From the NCBI GenBank assembly GCA_022796315.1, contig JAAWIL010000046.1:1-12058 (forward strand): DNA of 12,058 bases. The letters are read 5' to 3'. The notes beneath the pieces were generated by a model. It was not told the DNA's origin and made no database searches. It saw only the letters and a program-made list of their open reading frames with translations. This DNA is from Oscillibacter sp. Lineage in GTDB: Bacteria > Bacillota > Clostridia > Oscillospirales > Oscillospiraceae. The stretch's first letter is position 1. Every line of letters begins with the position of its first letter. Positions 5,718-11,949 of the stretch are shown one piece after another. The position numbers were made by a program, and so were the translations under genes.

Positions 5718-7049
5718 TTAGAAAGCCACCTTCATCAGAAGCGCCACCGCGCAGAGAATTGCCGCGCAGGGGACGTACAGATACCGGCCGATGCTGTACC
5801 AAAGGCGCCCGGCGCCCCGGCCGGAACCCCGGCAGATCTCGTCCATAAGCTCCTCCCGGGGCATGACCCAGAACCAGGAGACGGCTCCCAGGGTGGCGCC
5901 GATGGGGATGATATAGATGGAGACGATGTCCATCCAGGGACCCCATTTGAAGATGGGCTCCATATTGACGCCGACCCCCAGGCACACGGCGCAGAGAATC
6001 GCCAGCATGAGCTTCCGGTCCAGCTTGGGGAAGCGGTGCAGCAGGGACTCCCCCACCGCCTCGAACATGTTCTGCAAAGAGCTGACGCCGGCAAACACCA
6101 TGGCGGTGTAGAGAATCACGGCAAAGAGCCGGCCCAGGGGGATGTCCTGGAGAATCCGGGGCAGGGTCACAAAGAGCAGGGACGGGCCCGCGCCGATGTC
6201 CAGCCCATAGGCAAAGCAGGCGGGGATGATAACCAGGGCGGCCACCAGAGCCGCGATGGTGTCAAAGAGGGCGGTGCGCTTGGCCAGGGAAATCACGTCC
6301 TCCTCCCGGTCCAGGTAGGCGCCGTAGACGATCATGCCGCTGCCGGTGATGGACAGGGAGAAGAAGGCCTGTCCCATGGCCCAGATCCACACCATGGGGT
6401 TCAGCAGCTCCTCCCAGCGGGGGAAGAACATATAGCGGTAGCCCGCCGCCGCGCCGGGGAGAAACGCCACCCGGACGGCCAGGATCAGAAAGATCACGAA
6501 GAACAGGGGCATCATGATCTTGTTGCTCTTCTCGATGCTCTTGGCCCCCAGCAGCAGCGTCAGCAGGGTGCCCACCACCACGATGACGTGGAAGGGGATG
6601 ACGGAGTAATCCGAGAGGGAGAAGGACTCAAACCAGGGGCCGGGGTCCACGGTCATCAGGCTTCCGCCCAGGGAGGCGGCAAAGGCCTTGAGCACATAGG
6701 CGATGATGACGGCGTAGCCCAGGGCGATGCACATGGACCCCGCCAGAGGCAGCCAGCCCAGCAGGCCGCCGGCTGGGCCCAGGCGCTTTGTCCGGCTGGC
6801 CCAGGCCATTTCATAGGAACCCAAGGTGCCCGTATGGGCCCTGCGGCCTACGGCGTACTCCGCCGAGAGACCCACGATGCCAAAGAGCGCGATGAAGATC
6901 AGGTAAGCGATCAGGAAAGCGCCGCCGCCGTTGCTGCCCATCTTGGCGGGGAAGCCCCAGACGTTGGCCATGCCCACGGCGGAGCCCACCGCAGAGAGGA
7001 CAAAGCCCCAGCTGCTGGTGAACTGGTGGTGTTTTTTAGGCTGCTTCAT
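5718..7049 (-). CDS. Neurotransmitter:sodium symporter family transporter
   Basis: A 443-residue sodium-coupled amino acid (or similar) importer with the LeuT fold. Membrane segment 1 carries the family signature GSAVGMANVWGFPAKMGSNGG (residues 22-42), with Asn29 at the place of the LeuT sodium-binding Asn27 and the unwound-helix glycines. Segment 6 is seen at AMGQAFFSLSITGSGMIVYGAY (224-245). About 11-12 hydrophobic segments are present. At residue 32 a Gly stands where LeuT has the gate Arg30; Bacillus YocR/YhdH-like members also lack this Arg, so it points to that subfamily rather than to a broken gene. The start at 7049 has GGGAG 9 bases upstream; an in-frame ATG at 7127, inside the upstream repeat, would add 26 unlikely residues. 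First gene of a probable operon with the exporter 55 bases downstream. Confidence 0.9.
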   Translation of the reverse strand: MKQPKKHHQFTSSWGFVLSAVGSAVGMANVWGFPAKMGSNGGGAFLIAYLIFIALFGIVGLSAEYAVGRRAHTGTLGSYEMAWASRTKRLGPAGGLLGWLPLAGSMCIALGYAVIIAYVLKAFAASLGGSLMTVDPGPWFESFSLSDYSVIPFHVIVVVGTLLTLLLGAKSIEKSNKIMMPLFFVIFLILAVRVAFLPGAAAGYRYMFFPRWEELLNPMVWIWAMGQAFFSLSITGSGMIVYGAYLDREEDVISLAKRTALFDTIAALVAALVIIPACFAYGLDIGAGPSLLFVTLPRILQDIPLGRLFAVILYTAMVFAGVSSLQNMFEAVGESLLHRFPKLDRKLMLAILCAVCLGVGVNMEPIFKWGPWMDIVSIYIIPIGATLGAVSWFWVMPREELMDEICRGSGRGAGRLWYSIGRYLYVPCAAILCAVALLMKVAF

Positions 7050-7112
7050 ATTGATATTCTCCCTCTCAAGCGGCGCGGGGCGCCGGAGTCGGTGATCCGG
7101 CCTGGAACCGGG

Positions 7113-7440
7113 GGGGATTTCAGCCATGAAGATGGCTGGTGCATTTGCACCCCCCATTTTCTCTTTTTCTGGGCGCAGAAAAAGAGAAAACGGGCCGTGC
7201 ACGGTCCAAAAGAGAAAAAGACGCGGGTGGCAAACTGGACCTCCGGTCCAGTTTGCCAATATACGGGGGTTGTCCCCGCCCGGTCTGGGTGGAGACTTGG
7301 AAGCCCCTGCCGGCGCGCGCCGGACTGCTCAGGTGAAGGACTCTTGGCCCGCGTTTGGGATCTTGGGCGGAGGCTGTTGGGTGGTTGACGGACGGTCTTC
7401 CCTTCTTTTTCCGCGCTTTTCGCTTCGCTAAGCGCTGTCC
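7113..7440. repeat. Hairpin-rich ~320 bp intergenic repeat, copy B
   Basis: This is the second copy of the element at 1683-1998, in the same orientation and again just upstream of a minus-strand gene (symporter start at 7049). In order it has CAGCCAT/ATGGCTG, GTGCA/TGCAC, TTTTCTCTTTTTCTG/CAGAAAAAGAGAAAA (15 bp, loop GGCG), the palindromic GGGCCGTGCACGGTCC, GGCAAACTGGACC/GGTCCAGTTTGCC (13 bp, loop TCC), GGGG/CCCC and the palindrome CCGGCGCGCGCCGG. Two of the stems differ in sequence from copy A but remain fully paired. No convincing conserved peptide is encoded. Confidence 0.8.
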
Positions 7441-7522
7441 TGGCATTTCGTAGGGCGCGACGGCCCCTCCGAAACTTCCGGCCCCCCTTGCCGCTCCCTT
7501 TGGGAGGGGGTACTGCCGTCCC

Positions 7523-7629
7523 TGGCCCCGAGTCCAGCGGAGCGAGTCGGGGCCAGAAGCGAAGAAATTCCCCGTCCGGCGCAGCTTTCCGCCCAAAGGG
7601 CGGGAAGCGGAGCGGTAAGGGGAATTTCT
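7523..7629. repeat. Hairpin pair downstream of the tRNA gene
   Basis: Two palindromic structures lie here. TGGCCCCGA/TCGGGGCCA (7523-7531 with 7547-7555) is the first. The second is a large nested hairpin: outer AGAAATTCCCC (7563-7573) with GGGGAATTTCT (7619-7629) and inner CTTTCCGCCC-AAA-GGGCGGGAAG (7585-7607). The larger one ends 4 bases from the tRNA 3' end and could terminate or process the tRNA transcript, though a U-run is missing. A smaller CTCCC-TTT-GGGAG hairpin lies just before, near 7495-7507. Confidence 0.55.
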
Positions 7630-7633
7630 GAGC

Positions 7634-7707
7634 TGGAGCAGGGTACGGGAGTCGAACCCGCCTTAACGGCTTGGGAAGCCGCTGTAATACCGATATACCA
7701 ACCCTGC
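7634..7707 (-). tRNA. tRNA-Gly, anticodon CCC
   Basis: On the minus strand 74 bases form a tRNA. The acceptor stem GCAGGGT/ACCCTGC is perfect and is followed by discriminator T and an encoded CCA. The anticodon arm GCGGC-TTCCCAA-GCCGT has CCC as anticodon. The T-arm has GCGGG-TTCGACT-CCCGT. The D-stem is weak, with one mismatch. The CCC anticodon reads GGG codons. It has a near-consensus promoter 44 bases upstream. Confidence 0.95.
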
Positions 7708-7750
7708 GTAATCGCTGTGCGGCGGACAGCCTTACGGAACACTGGAAGTT

Positions 7751-7779
7751 ATTATAACAGATGTTTTTGAGAAATGCAA
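7751..7779 (-). promoter_or_regulatory. Promoter of the tRNA-Gly gene
   Basis: On the minus strand TTGCAT (7774-7779), a 17-base spacer and a perfect TATAAT (7751-7756) lie 44 bases before the tRNA 5' end, a typical distance for a stable RNA promoter. Confidence 0.85.
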
Positions 7780-8183
7780 CAGAAAAAACCGGAAAATCTC
7801 TGAAAACCATTTTGGCGGCGGAGCGGACCGCCCTTCTCAATAAGGTATTGACGGAATCCCCCGCGCGGCAAAGGGCCGCACCATGCTCCGAACAGCGAAA
7901 ATCGTTCGGACGATGCGGGCAATTTCCCGGGAGTGTTTAAAATCAATACACTCCCCTGCCGCGAGCTGTCGAAATGATCAAATATAATACACTTTGCCTT
8001 GAAATGTTTAAATATTTGACATTTTGAACCAATATATGCAGAATCCTCCAGCTAAGTGTTTCAAATCTGCGAAATTTTTTTGGAAAGAGATGGGTGGGAG
8101 AAACCAGAGGAAAAGCGGGGCGATATTGCACAATACAAGTCGTAAAGTTTGTGATTTTTTTGCCATTTTGCACAGAAACAAAG
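7780..8183. other. Long intergenic region between tRNA-Gly and the sigma-54 promoter
   Basis: No gene is supported in these ~400 bases. The left part has hairpins TCCGAAC/GTTCGGA (around 7885-7910) and GGGAGTGT/ACACTCCC (7929-7936 with 7948-7955), with no T-run after either. The right part (from 7960) turns AT-rich and holds an inverted repeat AAATGT...ACATTT around AAATATTT (about 8003-8025). A possible sigma-70 promoter, TTGACA (8016-8021), 17 bases, CAGAAT (8039-8044), is weak at its -10. Base composition unlike the coding DNA suits a regulatory region for the operon to the right. Confidence 0.5.
8124..8177 (+). promoter_or_regulatory. Candidate activator sites upstream of the sigma-54 promoter
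   Basis: The palindrome TATTGCACAATA (8124-8135) and the related TTTTGCACAGAA (8166-8177) share TTGCACA at 8126 and 8168, exactly 42 bases apart, which is four helical turns. They lie about 75 and 35 bases before the predicted transcription start. Sigma-54 promoters need an enhancer-binding activator, so these are good candidates for its sites. No activator gene is in the window. Confidence 0.4.
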
Positions 8184-8200
8184 TTGGCACGAAAATTGCT
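8184..8200 (+). promoter_or_regulatory. Sigma-54 promoter of the dehydrogenase-permease operon
   Basis: TTGGCACGAAAATTGCT matches the sigma-54 (RpoN) consensus YTGGCACG-N4-TTGCW at every conserved position, with GG at 8186-8187 and GC at 8198-8199 in the invariant -24/-12 spacing. Transcription would start near 8211, leaving a leader of about 190 bases. The leader has two overlapping hairpins that exclude each other: GCCCGCC/GGCGGGC (8249-8255 with 8267-8273) and CGGACC/GGTCCG (8260-8265 with 8274-8279). Confidence 0.8.
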
Positions 8201-8400
8201 CTATAATCCCTGCATAAAGAGTCAAACCCTCATGACGGCTTCTCCGGAGCCCGCCGGCGCGGACCAGGCGGGCGGTCCGATCCGGGGCGCTGGAATCCTC
8301 ATGGAGCGAAGAGACGGCAGAGATTTGCGTGAGGACGGTTCTTTCAAGACTTCCTAAATCAAACAGACAGAGCGGCATCTTAACAAGGAGGATATCAGGA

Positions 8401-9561
8401 ATGGAACTATCGAACTTTACATTTCAGCTGGCGACACGGATCGAGTTTGGTGAGGGATATCTCGCCCGGGCCGGCGCGGAGGCGAAGAAGCTGGGGATAA
8501 AGAAGGCCATGGTGATCGCGGACAAGGGGATCATTGCCGCCGGCATCGTCAAGCCCATCGAGGAGTCCCTGCGGGCGGAGCAGGTGGACTATGTGATCTA
8601 TGACCAGATCATGCCGAACCCCAGGGATATCCACTGCATCGCCGGCGCGGAATTTGCCAAGGAGCACGGAATTGACGGCATGATCGCCATCGGCGGCGGC
8701 AGCTCCATGGATACGGCCAAGGCCGTGGGCACGCTGCTGGCCAACGGCGGAAACATCCGGACCTGGGCGGCGCCGGCGCTGCTGGATCACCCCATCATTC
8801 CCTTGATCGCCGTCCCCACCACGGCCGGCACCGGCAGCGAGGTGACCTTTGACGCGGTGATCACAGACACCGAGGCCCACGAGAAGCTGAACATCCTGGA
8901 CATCAAGATTGCCCCGAATGTGGCGCTGGTGGACCCCGATGTGCTCCAGGGCCTGCCGGAGAAGGTCATGGCCAGCACGGGCGTGGACGCGCTGATTCAC
9001 GCCGTGGAGGCGTATACCTGCAAGGCGGCCTCCCCGGTTACGGACGCCTTCGCCCTCTACGCCATTGATCTCATCGGCGCGAATATCCGGGAGGCCGTCT
9101 ATCAGCGGACGAAGAAGTCCTGCAGGGCCATGATGCTGGGCAGCACCATGGCGGGCGTGGCCTTTGGCTATTCCGACGTCGCCGCCGTTCACTGCATTGC
9201 CGAGGCCCTGGGCGGACGCTACGACACGCCTCACGGGGTTTCCAACGCGATGGTGCTCTCTACGGTGACGGAGTTCAACATTCCCAGCGCCATTGAGAAG
9301 TATGCGGAGATCGCGCGGCACCTGGGGGTGGACACCACCGGCATGACGGAGGAAGAGGCGGCTTACAGCTGCGTGGAGGCCATGAAGTCCATCTGCGACG
9401 ATGTCAAGATCCCCAAGATGCGGGAGTTTGAGGTCATTGACCCCAAGGATTTCCAGGAGCTGGCAGAGGCGTCCTTCCGGAACATGTCCACGCCCAGCAA
9501 TCCCAGAGAGCTCACGGTGCAGGACTTCTACGACCTGCTGAACAAGGCCTACAACGCCTGA
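8401..9561 (+). CDS. Iron-dependent (group III) alcohol dehydrogenase
   Basis: A 386-residue cytoplasmic NAD(P)H-dependent alcohol dehydrogenase that would interconvert an aldehyde and an alcohol; the family includes FucO, 1,3-propanediol and 4-hydroxybutyrate dehydrogenases. The N-terminal Rossmann-like part has GGGSSMDTAKA (98-108) and TTAGTGSEVT (140-149) for the dinucleotide. The metal site is complete by comparison with FucO: Asp196, His200 (GVDALIH), His264 and His278 (TPHG). At residue 268 a Glu (CIAEALGG) stands where FucO has a second-shell His267, which may alter specificity. AAGGAGG lies 9 bases before ATG 8401. It is the first gene after the sigma-54 promoter, followed 188 bases later by an amino acid permease, which suggests reduction of an aldehyde made from an imported amino compound. 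The exact substrate cannot be told. Confidence 0.93.
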   Translation: MELSNFTFQLATRIEFGEGYLARAGAEAKKLGIKKAMVIADKGIIAAGIVKPIEESLRAEQVDYVIYDQIMPNPRDIHCIAGAEFAKEHGIDGMIAIGGGSSMDTAKAVGTLLANGGNIRTWAAPALLDHPIIPLIAVPTTAGTGSEVTFDAVITDTEAHEKLNILDIKIAPNVALVDPDVLQGLPEKVMASTGVDALIHAVEAYTCKAASPVTDAFALYAIDLIGANIREAVYQRTKKSCRAMMLGSTMAGVAFGYSDVAAVHCIAEALGGRYDTPHGVSNAMVLSTVTEFNIPSAIEKYAEIARHLGVDTTGMTEEEAAYSCVEAMKSICDDVKIPKMREFEVIDPKDFQELAEASFRNMSTPSNPRELTVQDFYDLLNKAYNA

Positions 9562-9749
9562 GAGGGGGCGGGTTCCCCCGGCCGGGGAAGCCTCCGGCCG
9601 GGGAGCCTGTGTTCCCGGTTCCGATCAAAAAAACGAGAACCCGAATGGATCACCTGAAACATATTTGCAGGGGACTTCCGCCGCTCTTTGGGCGCTTCAA
9701 AAAGAGCGGCGGGAGGGTGGTACATCCGGGTTCCGAGAGGGAGAATTTC
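9562..9749 (+). other. Intergenic spacer with hairpins inside the operon
   Basis: The start of the gap is GC-rich: the palindrome CCCCGGCCGGGG (9576-9587) and a tandem near-repeat CCGGCCGGGGA-AGCCT / CCGGCCGGGGAGCCT. Further on is a perfect 12-bp hairpin, CCGCCGCTCTTT (9678-9689) with AAAGAGCGGCGG (9701-9712), about 38 bases before the permease start. None is followed by a T-run, so they look like RNA processing, stabilising or attenuating structures, not full terminators. The next gene has its own ribosome binding site. Confidence 0.5.
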
Positions 9750-11198
9750 ATGAGTAATGAAAACGGACAGACCAAGCTGAAACGCGTATTGGGATTCAAC
9801 GCGGCCTACGGCGCCGCCGTGGGCTTGGTGGTCTCCGGTACGGCAATGTTTTCTGTGGGCAATGTGGCCGGCACCTCTGGCAACGCCACCTTTATTTCCT
9901 CCGCGATTGCCCTGATTCCCATGATGGCGGCGGCCTTTGCCTTTGGCGAGCTGACGGCCATGATTCCCGGAGGCGGCATGATCGGCGACTATACGTCTCC
10001 CGCGCTGGGGAAGTTTTTCTCCACCTTCGCGGTGCTTGTGGGATACGTGATGCTGATTGCCTGTGACGGCGGCACACAGCTGGTTATGGGCGGCCTGAGC
10101 TTTGAGCAGGTGGCGAATGTTCCCCAGGTGGTGGTCAGCCTGGTGCTGCTGGCCCTGGCGCTGGCGGTGAATATCTTCGACGTCGGCATGTACGGCAAGG
10201 TAGAGGGAATCGTTACCATTGCCATGATGCTGATCTACGTCGCCATGGCCGTTGTGGGCTTTTTCGGCGGCGGCGCGGCCTTTGGCGGCGCGCAGGAGGT
10301 TGTCAACACCGGTTTCCTGCCGGAGGGCGGCTGGGGGACCGTGTTCGGTTCCGTGGGTTCCGCGATCTGGTTTTTCATCGGCTTTGAGTTCGCCTGCCCC
10401 ATGGCGGAGGAGAACAAGAAGCCCTACAAGTATATTCCCTGGGGCCTGATTCTGGGCCTGCTGTCCATCTATGTTGTGGACAATATCTTCGTCCTGGGCG
10501 CGGTGAAGTACACGGATATGACGGTGCTGGCCACCTCCGCCGTGCCCCAGACCGACGCCTCCATTGCCATGCTGGGCTCCCTGGGCGGCATCATCATGAG
10601 CGCGCTGACGGTGCTGGCGTCCTTCACCACCACCAATGCCTACTGCGCGGGGCTGCCCCGGATGCTGTACGGCCTGGCCAGAGAGGGCGCGATCCCCGCG
10701 GTGTTCGGCAAGGTGCATCCCAAGTATAAGGTACCCATGGCCGGTATCTGCGCCACCGTGTTTTTGATCCTGCTGACCACGGTGTATATCTCCGCGGTGG
10801 GCGGTACCTCCGACATCATCAGCATGTTCATCAACGTGGCCTGCATCACGTGGCTGGTCACCTACAGCATCGCCATGATCGACGTACTGGTGCTCCGCAA
10901 GAGATATCCCGATTTCCCGAGACTCTGGAAGGCGCCGGTGGTCTGGATCTCCATGCCGGTTGGCATGATCGGCGCCGCCTACGCCATCTACACCCTGGCC
11001 TATGTGCTTCCCGCCGCCTGCGTTGTGATGGCCGTCGTCGCCGTCTATATCGTGGTGTGGAACAAGGCCCACAAGATGCCGGTCAATGAGATCGTTCCCA
11101 TTGAGTACATGGTCAATCAGGTGCGGGACCGCTCTGAATACCTGCCCGTATGGGACGAGGCGGTTGTGGAGTGGATGGAAAAGAGAGCCGTGAAGTGA
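9750..11198 (+). CDS. APC-family amino acid permease
   Basis: A 482-residue membrane transporter of the amino acid-polyamine-organocation superfamily, with about 12 hydrophobic segments. Segment 1 has the Gly-rich unwound motif (VVSGTAMFSVGNVAGTSGNA), followed by FAFGELTAMIPGGGMIGDY, the conserved E-L-x-x-x-x-P-x-x-G-G after segment 2. Segment 6 has WFFIGFEFACPMAEENKKPYK, the usual F-x-G-F-E region. LPRMLYGLAREGAIPAVFGKVHPKYKVP is the conserved loop between segments 8 and 9. A hydrophilic tail of about 45 residues follows the last segment. Start ATG 9750 has GGGAG 6 bases upstream; the frame stays open upstream but that part is not protein-like. It probably imports an amino acid or amine used with the dehydrogenase encoded just before; the substrate is not known. 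Confidence 0.92.
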   Translation: MSNENGQTKLKRVLGFNAAYGAAVGLVVSGTAMFSVGNVAGTSGNATFISSAIALIPMMAAAFAFGELTAMIPGGGMIGDYTSPALGKFFSTFAVLVGYVMLIACDGGTQLVMGGLSFEQVANVPQVVVSLVLLALALAVNIFDVGMYGKVEGIVTIAMMLIYVAMAVVGFFGGGAAFGGAQEVVNTGFLPEGGWGTVFGSVGSAIWFFIGFEFACPMAEENKKPYKYIPWGLILGLLSIYVVDNIFVLGAVKYTDMTVLATSAVPQTDASIAMLGSLGGIIMSALTVLASFTTTNAYCAGLPRMLYGLAREGAIPAVFGKVHPKYKVPMAGICATVFLILLTTVYISAVGGTSDIISMFINVACITWLVTYSIAMIDVLVLRKRYPDFPRLWKAPVVWISMPVGMIGAAYAIYTLAYVLPAACVVMAVVAVYIVVWNKAHKMPVNEIVPIEYMVNQVRDRSEYLPVWDEAVVEWMEKRAVK

Positions 11199-11280
11199 GG
11201 AAACCCGGGCGGCGGTTCCCCGCGGCGGAGACATCCCGCCCAAGGACCGCCCCCGCTGAATCAAACACGCAGGAGGCCCT

Positions 11281-11949
11281 ATGGAAAAGTTCACGGAGAA
11301 GTTCCGTCAGAAGGACATCGAGATCAAGGACGGCCGCATCAACCAAAGGGCGGACCGGGGGTTTGACCTGGTCGCGGAGCGCTTCGCGGAGGCGCTGGGG
11401 GACCGGTGCGCCGGAGCGGACAAGGCGTTTCTGCGCAAGAGGCTCTTTCTCCGGAACTTTTACTATCTCAGGGAGCTGGATCTGCGGTACATCCTGGAGA
11501 ACCGCTTTTGGGAGCGGTCCTACAACCTGGAGATCCGCAGTGAAGTGGAGACAGACGAATCCTTCCGGGAGGTAGGCGACTGCCTGTTTGCCGTGGACGC
11601 CAAGGGCTGGCTGAGGGTTCGCGGTGTGGAGTGGAAGTACGTCCGGGGCTCCTTGAGTGAGGAACAGAGGCGGCAGTACGTGGAGCGCCTGAATCACCCG
11701 CTGATTCTGGACCGCGTCCGGGCCCTGGACCTGAGCCGCGTCTGCGTGGAGCATCAGGCCGGCAGCGGGAAATGGCTGATACAGACGGGCAGCATTCTGG
11801 GTTCGACCACCTGGGTACTGATCCCGCCGGTCTTGCAGACCATTCAGCCCAAGCCGGCGGAGTTTGTCAAACTGGCAGAGTTTTTTGACCTGACCGCAGA
11901 TGCGGTTGTCAACAACCGTTCCGAAACGCAAGGGGAGCTTCCCTCTTAG
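11281..11949 (+). CDS. Unrecognised 222-residue cytoplasmic protein, 3' end in a repeat
   Basis: I do not recognise this family. AGGAGG lies 5 bases before ATG 11281, and it follows the permease by 82 bases, so it is very likely the third gene of the sigma-54 operon. It has no signal peptide or membrane segment. The first ~100 residues are highly charged and aromatic (RKRLFLRNFYYLRELDLRY, ILENRFWERSYNLEI), the middle has GDCLFAVDAKGWLRVRGVEWKY, and the end has WLIQTGSILGSTTWVLIPPVLQ. Last base of Ser222 and the TAG stop lie inside the terminal repeat of the MITE-like element at 11946, so the original C-terminus has probably been replaced or shortened. It could be a regulator or an accessory enzyme of the same pathway; the sequence alone does not decide. 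Confidence 0.8.
   Translation: MEKFTEKFRQKDIEIKDGRINQRADRGFDLVAERFAEALGDRCAGADKAFLRKRLFLRNFYYLRELDLRYILENRFWERSYNLEIRSEVETDESFREVGDCLFAVDAKGWLRVRGVEWKYVRGSLSEEQRRQYVERLNHPLILDRVRALDLSRVCVEHQAGSGKWLIQTGSILGSTTWVLIPPVLQTIQPKPAEFVKLAEFFDLTADAVVNNRSETQGELPS

Noticed and set aside
5676..7388. 570-codon plus-strand frame opposite the symporter
   Set aside because: Its peptide is low-complexity His/Gln/Gly/Asp of the antisense type, and the minus strand encodes a recognisable transporter.
7943..8190. Small minus-strand frames in the AT-rich intergenic region
   Set aside because: They have no ribosome binding site or recognisable pattern and overlap the regulatory sequences of the plus-strand operon.
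8202..8207. TATAAT just after the sigma-54 site as a sigma-70 -10 box
   Set aside because: No -35-like sequence exists 16-18 bases upstream (CAAAGT region), whereas the -24/-12 match is complete.
8249..8279. H-type pseudoknot in the leader
   Set aside because: The arms are ordered correctly, but no bases are left to cross the first stem, so the two helices should exclude each other.
8232..8357. 41-codon leader peptide in the dehydrogenase 5' leader
   Set aside because: There is no ribosome binding site, the composition is GC-driven, and there is no run of regulatory codons.
9549..11294. 581-codon minus-strand frame opposite the permease
   Set aside because: It is the antisense shadow of the APC permease, with no protein-like features.
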